A stretch of 64,000 nt of DNA from Mycobacterium sp. D16Q14. GTDB taxonomy: Bacteria > Actinomycetota > Actinomycetes > Mycobacteriales > Mycobacteriaceae. A model generated the notes under the pieces. It saw nothing but the letters and a program-made list of their open reading frames with translations. It searched no databases and was not told the DNA's origin. Made by a program: the position numbers and the translations under genes. The stretch lies in contig MAEX01000006.1 of NCBI GenBank assembly GCA_002013415.1, forward strand, positions 62,001 through 126,000. The letters are read 5' to 3'. Below are positions 1-8,039 of this stretch, piece after piece. Within the stretch, counting starts at the first letter, position 1. Each line of letters opens with the position of its first letter.

Positions 1-1088
1 GCGGGCCAATCCAGCAAGTCGGCGCATTCCATGGGATCGCGTTCCAACAGATCGAGCACCTTGGCCCACACCTGCAGCACATGGTCGGCCTGCGGATCTG
101 GGTCGCGGGACGCGACGAGCTCGGCCACCCGCTCCAGGTAGATACGCTGCAGCGCAAGCGCTGTCAGTTCTCGGCCGTCCGCCAGCGCCACGGTGGCCCG
201 CAGCGACGGATCGCGACTGATCACATGCACCGCGTACACCGGCCGTGCCAGGGCCAGATCCGACAGGTCAGCCCCGGATTCGATCAGGTCCAGCACCAGG
301 GAGGTGGTACCCACCTTGAGGAATGTCGAGGTCTCGGCGAGGTTGGCGTCTCCGATGATGACGTGCAGCCGTCGATATTTGTCGGCGTCGGCATGCGGCT
401 CGTCGCGCGTGTTGATGATGCCCCGCTTGAGGGTGGTTTCCAGGCCGACCTCGACCTCGATGTAGTCGGCACGCTGCGACAACTGGAAGCCGGAGTCGTC
501 ACCGGAGGGCCCGATGCCCACGCGACCAGAACCCGTCACAACCTGGCGGGATACGAAGAACGGGGTGAGGCCCGTGATGATCGCCGAGAACGGCGTCTGC
601 CGGTCCATCAGGTAGTTCTCGTGGGTGCCGTAAGAGGCACCCTTGCCGTCAATGTTGTTCTTGTAGAGCTGCAGCCGGGCCGCGCCGGGCACGCTGGCGA
701 CGTGTCGCGCGGCGGCCTCCATCACGCGCTCACCGGCCTTGTCCCAGATGACGGCGTCCAACGGATTGGTGCATTCGGGCGCCGAGTACTCCGGGTGCGC
801 GTGATCGACGTACAGGCGAGCGCCGTTGGTGAGGATCATGTTGGCCGCCCCAACCTCGTCGGCGTCGACGATGGGAGCCGGGCCGGTGGTGCGCCCCAGA
901 TCGAAGCCACGGGCGTCACGTAGCGGCGACTCCACCTCATAGTCCCAGCGCGTGCGCTTGGCCCGCTGGATCCCCGACGCCGCGGCGTAGGCCAGCACCG
1001 CCTGCGTGGAGGTAAGGATCGGGTTGGCGGCGGGGTCCGTGGGTGACGAAATGCCGTATTCAACCTCAGTACCGATGATCCGTTGCAT
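1..1088 (-). CDS. dop: Pup deamidase/depupylase Dop (C-terminus off the left edge)
   Basis: Dop removes the prokaryotic ubiquitin-like protein Pup from substrates and, in mycobacteria, deamidates the Pup C-terminal Gln before ligation by PafA. The first 362 residues of a protein normally near 500 are present. The N-terminus ([13 protein letters not shown]) contains the Glu cluster used for Mg/ATP binding in the Dop/PafA carboxylate-amine ligase fold. [13 protein letters not shown] carries the catalytic Asp at residue 95, and [17 protein letters not shown] is a conserved Dop segment. The ATG at 1088 gives the family N-terminus exactly. The gene reads leftwards, and pup and prcBA would be expected beyond position 1. 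It is separated from its partner mpa by an accessory block. Confidence 0.95.
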   Translation of the reverse strand, partial: MQRIIGTEVEYGISSPTDPAANPILTSTQAVLAYAAASGIQRAKRTRWDYEVESPLRDARGFDLGRTTGPAPIVDADEVGAANMILTNGARLYVDHAHPEYSAPECTNPLDAVIWDKAGERVMEAAARHVASVPGAARLQLYKNNIDGKGASYGTHENYLMDRQTPFSAIITGLTPFFVSRQVVTGSGRVGIGPSGDDSGFQLSQRADYIEVEVGLETTLKRGIINTRDEPHADADKYRRLHVIIGDANLAETSTFLKVGTTSLVLDLIESGADLSDLALARPVYAVHVISRDPSLRATVALADGRELTALALQRIYLERVAELVASRDPDPQADHVLQVWAKVLDLLERDPMECADLLDWP

Positions 1089-1091
1089 GAC

Positions 1092-1139
1092 GTTCAGCCT
1101 AGAGAGGTGGGGCTGAACACCACGCCGGGGACTGTTCAG
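1092..1139. promoter_or_regulatory. Overlapping inverted repeats between dop and a methyltransferase gene
   Basis: GTTCAGCC (1092-1099) pairs with GGCTGAAC (1111-1118). CTGAACA (1113-1119) pairs with TGTTCAG (1133-1139). The three half-sites form two overlapping perfect dyads in the 92-bp gap between the divergent genes. This suits a regulator operator for one or both genes. The regulator is unknown. Confidence 0.45.
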
Positions 1140-1180
1140 ACTCCTCTGCGTGCCACCGAATCGGCATTAGCGTCGGCCTC

Positions 1181-2005
1181 ATGAGCCACCCCGAGAAGAT
1201 TCATGTCGATCTCAGTGGAGCACCGCAGACGATGCTGGCGACCTTCTATGCCAAGGCTCTGGATGCCGATCTACCCGAGCCGATCCTCGGCGACCGGCTG
1301 GCCCGCGATATCGCCGACCGCATCGACTACGACTGGTCCAAGACGACCATCACCGCGCGCAGGTCCCCCGCCGTGACGACTCGCTCCGCGCACTTCGACA
1401 GCTGGGCCCGGGCATTTCTGTCCAGACACGCCGAGGCCGTCGTGCTGCATCTGGGGTGTGGTCTCGATGGTCGCTTCTTCCGTCTCGACCCCGGCCCGGG
1501 GATCGAGTGGTACGACGTCGACTATCCCGATGTGGCGTCACTGCGCAGCCAGCTCTATCCCACACACGACAACTACCATGTCGTCTCCGCATCGGTGACC
1601 GATCCGGCGTGGCTCGCGCACATCCGGGGTGACCGCCCGGTGCTGGCGATCGGCGAAGGACTGACGATGTATCTGACGGAGGCGGACGGCATCGCACTGT
1701 TTCGCCGCATCGTTGACCACTTTCCCTATGGGGAACTGCAATTCGATGCGTTCAACAGGTTCGGCATCAAGACACAGTGGTCGAATGCGGTGGTGCGTCG
1801 CTCCGGAGCGACGCTGTATTGGGGCATCGACCGCCCCGAGGACCTCATTCGCGCGATACCCACGCTGCAACTACTCCAATGGGAGTCGCCGTTCGATTCG
1901 GAGGCCTTCCGGCAGACCAAGACCGCGTATCGGCTTCTGGCGAAGGCGATGTCGCTGTCCCCGACGCTGCGATATATGGCGCAATACCACCGCTACGCGT
2001 TCTGA
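1181..2005 (+). CDS. Class I SAM-dependent methyltransferase, LCM/TcmP (PF04072-like) family
   Basis: A 274-residue protein of the leucine carboxyl methyltransferase-like family that is greatly expanded in mycobacteria. It shows the SAM-binding glycine loop LHLGCGLDGRFF (about residues 89-100), the acidic ribose-binding segment WYDVDYPDV, and the family motif GEGLTMYL. The ATG at 1181 follows an intergenic region with overlapping inverted repeats. It is divergent from dop and convergent with the aminotransferase of the biosynthetic operon. Substrate is unknown. It could tailor the product of the neighbouring operon, but that is only positional inference. Confidence 0.85.
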   Translation: MSHPEKIHVDLSGAPQTMLATFYAKALDADLPEPILGDRLARDIADRIDYDWSKTTITARRSPAVTTRSAHFDSWARAFLSRHAEAVVLHLGCGLDGRFFRLDPGPGIEWYDVDYPDVASLRSQLYPTHDNYHVVSASVTDPAWLAHIRGDRPVLAIGEGLTMYLTEADGIALFRRIVDHFPYGELQFDAFNRFGIKTQWSNAVVRRSGATLYWGIDRPEDLIRAIPTLQLLQWESPFDSEAFRQTKTAYRLLAKAMSLSPTLRYMAQYHRYAF

Positions 2006-2083
2006 GAAGTTGGGGTTGGCCGCAGCGGTCCTTGCCGTTTCGGGGCCGGCAATCGGGGGGACGGATCGCCGCGGCCAACCAGT

Positions 2084-3124
2084 CTATGACGCAGGTCTAC
2101 TCATCTGGGGCGCTGCGCCGTCGCCAATCTCGTCGATCTCCAGCAGCCGCCGCGCGACGATGGCCATCTCGCGCGGATCACCGACTGTGAGCCGGACACC
2201 GCCATCGGGGTATTCCTTCGCGACAACGTCATCCGTTCCCAGAATGGACATCCAGGGCTCACTGTCGCCACGCGCGGGCAGATACACGAAGTTGGCATGG
2301 GAGTCCGGGATGTGTGCGCCCATCTGTGCGAGCCGTTCCCGGAGCTGATCACGTTCGTAGACAATGGAATCGACCCGTAGCCGCAATTCATCTTCGGCCG
2401 CGTAGGACGCCGCGACCGCCACCGCGGCCGCGCGGTTCATGCCGAACGGAAGCTGGTATCTACGAATGACACCACAGACCGCGGGAGCGGCCAGCCCGTA
2501 GCCGATGCGCAGCCCCGCCAACCCGTATGCCTTGGAGAATGTGCGCAGCACAACCAGGTTCGGGTGCGCTGCGATCAACCTCGGAATGTCCAGATGTGCA
2601 TCGGGATCCACGAATTCGATATAGGCCTCATCGAGAATGACGACACTGGACGGCGGAGCCTCACGGACAAACTCATAGACCTGATCGGCAGGTATCAGCG
2701 TTCCGGTCGGGTTATGTGGCCGGCACAGCACCACGGCGGCGGCATCGGCGTCACAGGCCGCTCCCAGTAGCTCATCCAGATCAGTCATCCCATTGTTCGC
2801 CAGCGGGATCGGCACCTGGATCAGTCCGGCAATATCGGCAAGTATCGGGTAACCGTCGAATGTCGGATGCGCAAAGACCAAAGAATCGCCCGGCTGGCAC
2901 AACGCCTGCAATACCTGCAGCGCCACCCCGGTGGCCCCGACACCCACCACCACTTCCTCCGGTGTCATACCGACACGTTCGGCGATCAATCTCGGGAGCA
3001 CCACGGGTAGAAACTCGGGGTACCGATTCACCTCCGCAATGTCATGCCTGAGCGCATCGCGCACCGATGGCAGTGGGCGATAGGGATTTTCGTTCAGCGC
3101 CAATCGGAGCGGACTGATCGTCAC
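2084..3124 (-). CDS. PLP-dependent aminotransferase, HisC-like fold type I
   Basis: A 346-residue aminotransferase resembling histidinol-phosphate aminotransferases. LALNENPYRPLPSV is the N-terminal substrate loop, LCRPHNPTGT and ILDEAYIEF are cofactor-site motifs, and TFSKAYGLAGLRIGYG carries the Schiff-base Lys. The chosen start is the GTG at 3124, overlapping the upstream stop as GTGA (3121-3124) and preceded by a GGGAGGGG ribosome binding site. A longer ORF from 3142 is possible but lies inside the upstream gene. It is the last gene of a four-gene operon, not in a histidine operon (hisG/hisE lie at 40-41 kb). A role in secondary metabolism, such as aminating a ketone, is therefore more likely than histidine synthesis. 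That role is inferred. Confidence 0.85.
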   Translation of the reverse strand: MTISPLRLALNENPYRPLPSVRDALRHDIAEVNRYPEFLPVVLPRLIAERVGMTPEEVVVGVGATGVALQVLQALCQPGDSLVFAHPTFDGYPILADIAGLIQVPIPLANNGMTDLDELLGAACDADAAAVVLCRPHNPTGTLIPADQVYEFVREAPPSSVVILDEAYIEFVDPDAHLDIPRLIAAHPNLVVLRTFSKAYGLAGLRIGYGLAAPAVCGVIRRYQLPFGMNRAAAVAVAASYAAEDELRLRVDSIVYERDQLRERLAQMGAHIPDSHANFVYLPARGDSEPWMSILGTDDVVAKEYPDGGVRLTVGDPREMAIVARRLLEIDEIGDGAAPQMSRPAS

Positions 3125-4134
3125 AGACCCCTCCCGCCCCACCGCACGGCCGCCGCAGCCGCGTAATCACCGGCATGGGCGAACCCCGCCAGCATCACGG
3201 TGTCGCCGACCTTGACCTGCCCATCGGAGATCGCCTGATCGAGCGTGTGCGGAATACCCACCCCGAACAGGTTGCCGCACTCGTCAAAGGTATCGGGGTG
3301 CTTCTCCCGGGGCAGCTGCAGGGCATCGCGCCAGTTCCGCAGGAAGATCCGGTTTGGCTGGTTGGTCACCAGGGCGTCGAGATCCGTTGACGGAACCCCG
3401 ATTCGATCACAGACCGCCAGTGCCACCTCGGGCACCATCCTGTTGCCGCGGGCCAGCACCTTGCTGATCTTGTGCTCGGTGAACGCCACCCGCCCCTGCC
3501 CAGGTCCGGCCTCCCAATACTTGCGATGAGGCGTGACCGCGTAGGTCATGTCTCCCGCGAACTCACCGAAATTCCGTGTCTCGATACCCAAAACCGGCGA
3601 GCCCCCTTCACGGGTGATCAGCGCCGCGGTGGCGCCGTCCCCCGGTATCGAGGCCTGTGCGGTGGAGCGCACTTGCTCTTGCACAAAGATCTGGCCCGCC
3701 GCGTTCTGCATATTCACGATGAGCGCCGAGCGGGCGCTCGACGAGGCCATCATCTGTTGCACAAGCTTGAGCATCAGAACGAACGACACGCAGCCGCCGT
3801 TGTGCACGTCCAGAATCCACTCCGGGCGGATTTGCAGCCGGTTCGCCACCTCGCCACCGCAGCCCACAAAGGGCAAGTCGGGCAACTGGGTGTGCGTCAG
3901 GAGAATGTCTACCTCGTCCAACACACTGTCCCCGTGCCGGGCCTTGAGACCGGCGACCGCACGCTCGGCCATATCCACCGCGGATTCGTCGGCGGCGACG
4001 TGATGCCGATGAGCCGGGCTCCGGAACATGACGTTCTCGGCCAGGTCATCGTCCTTGGCATACTGCGCGAAATAGTCAGCGCTGACCCGGTTCTCGGGAA
4101 GATAGCTGGAGATATCGAAAATGCTGACGGTCAT
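3121..4134 (-). CDS. Beta-ketoacyl-ACP synthase III-like enzyme with altered catalytic triad
   Basis: A thiolase-fold protein of 337 residues (FabH usually 310-340). The active-site Cys is visible in NGGCVSF (residue 115), and the Asn of the canonical triad in ECGNLFGVGIP (residue 288). The His of the usual HQAN motif is replaced by Asn (VTNQPNRIF, residue 258). The C-terminal GFAHAGDYAAAAAVRW matches the FabH C-terminal segment. The ATG at 4134 overlaps the upstream stop (ATGA, 4131-4134), whereas a longer ORF to 4254 lies within the upstream gene. Loss of the His suggests acyl transfer (ester or amide formation) or an unusual condensation rather than fatty-acid initiation. It is the third gene of the operon. 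Confidence 0.85.
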   Translation of the reverse strand: MTVSIFDISSYLPENRVSADYFAQYAKDDDLAENVMFRSPAHRHHVAADESAVDMAERAVAGLKARHGDSVLDEVDILLTHTQLPDLPFVGCGGEVANRLQIRPEWILDVHNGGCVSFVLMLKLVQQMMASSSARSALIVNMQNAAGQIFVQEQVRSTAQASIPGDGATAALITREGGSPVLGIETRNFGEFAGDMTYAVTPHRKYWEAGPGQGRVAFTEHKISKVLARGNRMVPEVALAVCDRIGVPSTDLDALVTNQPNRIFLRNWRDALQLPREKHPDTFDECGNLFGVGIPHTLDQAISDGQVKVGDTVMLAGFAHAGDYAAAAAVRWGGRGL

Positions 4135-4835
4135 TTCATCCACTCCGGAACGATCGGAAGCCCATGGCTGTGGCGGTATTCGGCGATGGCCTTGAGATTC
4201 AGCAGCTCCAACAGGTGGCCCGCGCCGAACATGTCCCAGAAGTCCCCTACCCACGGCTTACGTTGTGGAGGAGCGGTTTCCGGATAGGGATTCTCGTCGT
4301 AGAACGGGTGGTGGCAGTTGGTCCACAGCACGACGGAGCCCGGCTTGTTGAGCACCACCTGCGCGTCGACCACCCGCATGAGGTAGATCATCCACAGGTG
4401 ATCGCCCTGATCCCAGGCACAGTGATAATCGACGGTTCCGGATTCGGCGTTCGACTCGGTGCGGGTATAGATCAGCGTGTCGGAGCCCAAGCGGTCATGT
4501 GCGACCCACAGCCCGGCCTCATCGGTTTCCTCGAAACCGCGCAGGCTGTAGGTCCACTCCTCCAGGCAACGGGTATCGGAGAGGTATCGATGCAATTCGT
4601 CGGGTGGGCAGTCCACGTACTCCTGGACGGTGCAAAACGGGCCGAACACCTGATCATGCGGATACACCGATCGCATCATGTCCATGATGATCGGAGTCGC
4701 CTTCTCGCGCGGCGAGGTCTCGATGCGGTGCACCCCGGGCAGCGCGTCCCCGGTGCCCGCATCGGCGGCGATATCGCTAAGCGCGGGCAAGGCTTTCAGG
4801 CCAGGCGTGGATGTTTCGGTAATCGTGTCGGTCAT
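4131..4835 (-). CDS. SRPBCC/START-like (polyketide cyclase-type) protein
   Basis: A 234-residue protein with the look of an SRPBCC helix-grip domain. A VQEYVDCPPDELHRYLSD-type start of strand and helix is followed by W-rich strands (LEEWTYSLRGF, VDYHCAWDQGDHLWMIYLMRVV) and a long C-terminal helix region. Such proteins bind hydrophobic ligands, and some catalyse cyclisation or aromatisation. No catalytic residues can be assigned here. The ATG at 4835 is preceded by AAGGAG, and the gene overlaps the end of the ThDP gene by 59 bp and the next gene by 4 bp, so translational coupling is likely. Family assignment is by pattern only. Confidence 0.65.
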   Translation of the reverse strand: MTDTITETSTPGLKALPALSDIAADAGTGDALPGVHRIETSPREKATPIIMDMMRSVYPHDQVFGPFCTVQEYVDCPPDELHRYLSDTRCLEEWTYSLRGFEETDEAGLWVAHDRLGSDTLIYTRTESNAESGTVDYHCAWDQGDHLWMIYLMRVVDAQVVLNKPGSVVLWTNCHHPFYDENPYPETAPPQRKPWVGDFWDMFGAGHLLELLNLKAIAEYRHSHGLPIVPEWMK

Positions 4836-6510
4836 GTGTTTTCTCCTTAGCGATTTCAGATGACAGGAACGGAGCAAACGGGGGTATCTCGTCGGTAGAG
4901 CAAATGACCTCCACCACGGAAGGACCGCTGTGAGCCATCGCCGCATTCATGGCAGCCTCGAGATCGGCCACCGTATCGGCCGAACGGCACATCAGGCCGG
5001 GGAACATTGCCGCCAGCCCGGCCCCGATGCGCGAGGGCGAGAACCGGTTGAAGCTGTACTGCCCTCCGTAATACAGCTGTTCGCGGGTGACACACATGGC
5101 GTGCGCGTTGTTGTTGACGATGACGAAGGTGACCGGCAGTCGATGTTCGATTGCCGTGTGAATCTCCATGCCGTGCATGAAGAATGCGCCGTCGCCCGCG
5201 ACCACCACGGTGCGGCCGCCCCGCGCGAACGCACAGCCGATGCCTGCGCCGAAGGCATACCCCATGCCACCCATCCCGAGGGCAACGACGTAACGCCCCT
5301 GGCGCCGAGCGCCCAGGTAGTGCACCGCAGCGGCTCCGGTGTTGCCGGCATCGACGAAGATATCCGCCTCCGCAGGAATCACCCGGTCCAGAACGTGCAT
5401 GCCATCGTGGTACCTGACACCTTCGCCGTCATGTGCGGGCGGTTCGAGATGAGCTGGTGCGTAGATCGTTTCGTTGTCGGGGCAGTCGGCGCGCACCGGT
5501 AGGGCCGCGGCGAGCTGGGCCAGTGTGGACACCAGATCCTCGGTCTGCAGGTGCCGCGATGCGATGTGCGGTGTCGCCGAACCGATCGAGAGTACCGGTG
5601 TTGTGGAGAAGTCGACGCCCCCACGAGTCATCACGGGCATGGTGGTCCCGACGCACACACACGTCACACCGTGGTGCATTACCCTTTCCACCGCCGGGTG
5701 TCCCATTACCCCGATGACACCCAGCAGTCGCGGATCCTCGCCGTCCACAGCATCTTTGGCGTCGGGAGACACCGCGACAAAGGCGTCAAGACGATCGATG
5801 AGATCAGCCAGCTCGTCACGAGCATTGTGCCGCGCCACCTCCGGGCCGGCCACCACCAGTATCCGGCCGGGCGTATCGGCCAGATACTCGGCGAAATCGG
5901 CAAGCTGGGTCGGCACCGCCCCGGGCCGAGCATGCGGCTCCCGCATCTGCGGCAGCGACCTCAGGCGGGCCTGCTGAACATCTTTAGGTATCAAGAGCAC
6001 CGCGGGCAGACCGTCCCGGACCGCAGCCAGGGCATGGGCAAGCGCCCCGGCGATTTCTTCCGGGTGCTGCACGCGGGCGCAGTAACCGGAGATGGGACGG
6101 AAAACCGCCTCCAAGTCCATGCTTCCGGCACGCCCACTCCCGTCCTGAAACGCGCCGTTACCTTCCAACGGGCGGGGCGGCTGGCCCACGATCGCCAGGA
6201 CGGGAACTCCGCTCGCATATGATTCGGCAAGCGCGGGAACAAGATTGACGGCACCACCGCCCGACGTGGCGGCCACCACGCTCATCCTCGACGTGGCGCG
6301 CGCGTAGCCGTCGGCCATCGTGCCCGCCGAGAACTCGTGTTTGGCGACGACGGCCTCGATACCGGGTGTGTAGTGCACGGCATCGTAGAGATCCTCGATG
6401 TTGGCGCCGTCGACTCCGAAGAGGTAATCGACATCGTGGTGACGCAGCTCCAGCGCGAGCCAGTCAACCACTCGTATGTTCCCGTTCCCGGCACATATCG
6501 GCGTGGTCAT
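4777..6510 (-). CDS. Thiamine diphosphate-dependent enzyme (acetolactate synthase/decarboxylase superfamily)
   Basis: A 577-residue three-domain ThDP enzyme. The N-terminal pyrimidine domain carries the catalytic-Glu segment VVAKHEFSAGTMADGYARA, and the central domain follows. The C-terminal PP domain has the ThDP motif, beginning VVAGDGAFF and ending FVIVNNNAHAM (GDG to NNN spacing typical). It does not have the length or neighbours of the ilvB/ilvN pair. The context is a biosynthetic operon with SRPBCC, KAS III-like and aminotransferase genes, so decarboxylation of a 2-oxoacid or acyloin-type carboligation is plausible. The ATG at 6510 lies 7 bp downstream of a SigL-type -10 element, which predicts a leaderless mRNA. 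First gene of the operon. Confidence 0.88.
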   Translation of the reverse strand: MTTPICAGNGNIRVVDWLALELRHHDVDYLFGVDGANIEDLYDAVHYTPGIEAVVAKHEFSAGTMADGYARATSRMSVVAATSGGGAVNLVPALAESYASGVPVLAIVGQPPRPLEGNGAFQDGSGRAGSMDLEAVFRPISGYCARVQHPEEIAGALAHALAAVRDGLPAVLLIPKDVQQARLRSLPQMREPHARPGAVPTQLADFAEYLADTPGRILVVAGPEVARHNARDELADLIDRLDAFVAVSPDAKDAVDGEDPRLLGVIGVMGHPAVERVMHHGVTCVCVGTTMPVMTRGGVDFSTTPVLSIGSATPHIASRHLQTEDLVSTLAQLAAALPVRADCPDNETIYAPAHLEPPAHDGEGVRYHDGMHVLDRVIPAEADIFVDAGNTGAAAVHYLGARRQGRYVVALGMGGMGYAFGAGIGCAFARGGRTVVVAGDGAFFMHGMEIHTAIEHRLPVTFVIVNNNAHAMCVTREQLYYGGQYSFNRFSPSRIGAGLAAMFPGLMCRSADTVADLEAAMNAAMAHSGPSVVEVICSTDEIPPFAPFLSSEIAKEKTHDRHDYRNIHAWPESLARA

Positions 6511-6516
6511 GACTAG

Positions 6517-6544
6517 TACACGACTGTCACACGTGACCGGTTCA
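6517..6544 (-). promoter_or_regulatory. SigL-type promoter of the ThDP/KAS III/aminotransferase operon
   Basis: On the minus strand, TGAACC (6544-6539) is followed after exactly 16 bp by CGTGTA (6522-6517). This fits the reported mycobacterial SigL consensus (TGAACC, about 16 bp, CGTgtt) as I recall it. The same hexamers with the same spacing precede the sigma gene itself. Its distance to the ATG at 6510 implies transcription starting at or next to the start codon. Confidence 0.75.
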
Positions 6545-6664
6545 ACAATCCACGAGAAAAAGTGATCGAGTTATCTCAATCATGCGATGGCACAATATGA
6601 ATCGAGTTTCAGATAGTGCCAATATGGGCACGTCAAAGCATCACGAGCCTGACATATGGGGACT

Positions 6665-7411
6665 TCAGCGACGCAGTTCGAGGAACACCAGGGGTGCCGC
6701 GTCGCCGTGATTGTCGATCACCTGGACACTCTCGATCTGATCCTGAGCCATCGGAACAGTCGTCGATGTCATCATCGCGGAGCCCGGCTTGGCCGTCCAC
6801 GAACTGGCGATGATGTTCCCACCCTCGCGGGTACCGATCCGCAGCGCGTACGGCGCCGCGGAGCCGTCGGCATCATCTCCGTACGCCGGATAACTGCACC
6901 ACATTTCGATACGGGTCCCGGCACCGTCGCGGGCAATGGCCACTTGCGCACTCAGCGGCGATGGCGTCACTTGACGCATCGGCTGCCAATGCTCACCCGA
7001 GGGCAGCGAACCCGCCGCGACATTCATCGGCGCGGGCCGGTGATACCACGGTGGCGGCACCAAGGAAACCGTCAGTGCCACGGCGGCGGCCACCGCGACG
7101 GCGCCCACATACGCCAGTCGGCGCACGGCACTCTGCCGTCGCCACCGAGCCTGCAGCTTGGGCCACAGAGCCTGGACCGGGCAGCTGGTAGCCGGCTTCG
7201 CGAGTGCCGGAGGGTCTTCGAGTTCCATCTTCTCGGCGTAGCCGCGATCGACCTTGGACAGCAGGCCGGGCATGGCGGTGACCTCCGACAGAGCGCGCTG
7301 ACAGCTGGCGCAGTCAACCAGGTGCTGCTCGTACTCACGCCGTTCGGTCGACGAGAGCGCGCCCAGCACATAGGCGGCATCCCAATCGGCGTAGACATGT
7401 TCGATAGTCAT
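6665..7411 (-). CDS. rslA: Anti-sigma factor, RslA-like (membrane-anchored zinc anti-sigma)
   Basis: A 248-residue anti-sigma factor. The N-terminal zinc-binding domain has H-x3-C-x2-C (EQHLVDCASC) after WDAAYVLGALSSTERREYE, very like M. tuberculosis RslA, which binds SigL. A single transmembrane segment (about residues 115-138, LAYVGAVAVAAAVALTVSLV) is followed by an outer C-terminal domain of the RskA/RslA type. The start at 7411 overlaps the sigma gene stop (ATGA, 7408-7411). It should hold the sigma factor inactive at the membrane until a redox or envelope signal. It lies directly upstream of the biosynthetic operon. Confidence 0.85.
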   Translation of the reverse strand: MTIEHVYADWDAAYVLGALSSTERREYEQHLVDCASCQRALSEVTAMPGLLSKVDRGYAEKMELEDPPALAKPATSCPVQALWPKLQARWRRQSAVRRLAYVGAVAVAAAVALTVSLVPPPWYHRPAPMNVAAGSLPSGEHWQPMRQVTPSPLSAQVAIARDGAGTRIEMWCSYPAYGDDADGSAAPYALRIGTREGGNIIASSWTAKPGSAMMTSTTVPMAQDQIESVQVIDNHGDAAPLVFLELRR

Positions 7412-7947
7412 CGCGTGACCCCCATTTCCTGCAGCGACAACCTAAGCGCACGCACGCCGTAGTGCAGGCGTGATTTGACGGTACCTTCGGGCACCCCGAG
7501 CTCAGCGGATATGTCGGCGACTGAACTCCCGCGGTAGTACGCACGCAGGATGACGGCTCGGTGATCCGTGGACAGTGTGCGGAGCGCCTCGGCGACCAGC
7601 CACGCGTCTAGCGTCGCATCCACCTGGTCGGGGGACGCGAACTCGGGTGTCTCGGCGGTGGCTATCTCGCTACGAAAACGGGAGCTACGCGCGTTATCGC
7701 GGACCAGATTGTGAGCAACCGTGAAGAGCCAGGCGCGCGCAGATCCTTCGGTCTGGTTGACCAGTGTTGGATGCCGCCAGGCGCGTAACAGCACCTCTTG
7801 CACGATGTCCTCCGACAGCGCCGAGTCGTGGGTCAGATACATAACATAACGATGCAGCGGGCCTGCGTACTCGTCATAAAAGGCCCGCATAAGACTCGAT
7901 GAGCCATTGACGCCGATGTCTTTCGGCCCAGCCTGCCCATCCGCCAT
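7408..7947 (-). CDS. sigL: ECF RNA polymerase sigma factor, SigL-like
   Basis: A 179-residue ECF sigma factor. Region 2 is seen in MRAFYDEYAGPLHRYVMYLTHDSALSEDIVQEVLLRAWRHP, and region 4 in STDHRAVILRAYYRGSSVADISAELGVPEGTVKSRLHYGVRALR. The C-terminus (RLSLQEMGVTR) closely matches M. tuberculosis SigL. The ATG at 7947 has GGAGG about 7 bp upstream. Its own promoter region carries TGAACC-N16-CGTGTA, so it is probably autoregulated. It is paired with an RslA-like anti-sigma gene by a 4-bp overlap. Confidence 0.87.
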   Translation of the reverse strand: MADGQAGPKDIGVNGSSSLMRAFYDEYAGPLHRYVMYLTHDSALSEDIVQEVLLRAWRHPTLVNQTEGSARAWLFTVAHNLVRDNARSSRFRSEIATAETPEFASPDQVDATLDAWLVAEALRTLSTDHRAVILRAYYRGSSVADISAELGVPEGTVKSRLHYGVRALRLSLQEMGVTR

Positions 7948-7964
7948 GGAACACCTCCGACGGT

Positions 7965-7992
7965 TACACGAATCGACCGCCCGATTGGTTCA
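7965..7992 (-). promoter_or_regulatory. SigL-type autoregulated promoter of sigL-rslA
   Basis: On the minus strand, TGAACC (7992-7987) is followed after 16 bp by CGTGTA (7970-7965), about 18 bp upstream of the sigL ATG and its GGAGG site. Hexamers and spacing are identical to the element in front of the ThDP operon. Confidence 0.75.
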
Positions 7993-8039
7993 ACGTACGC
8001 CCGTTTTGCCTCATCGAGCAGCCTTGTCATCATGATCGG

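Noticed and set aside
2084..3124. hisC of the histidine pathway
   Set aside because: The gene is translationally coupled to a KAS III-like gene in a biosynthetic operon, far from hisG and hisE, although the fold is HisC-like.
4777..6510. Acetohydroxyacid synthase large subunit (ilvB)
   Set aside because: No ilvN or ilvC neighbour, and the operon context is non-amino-acid biosynthesis. The superfamily match alone does not show the substrate.
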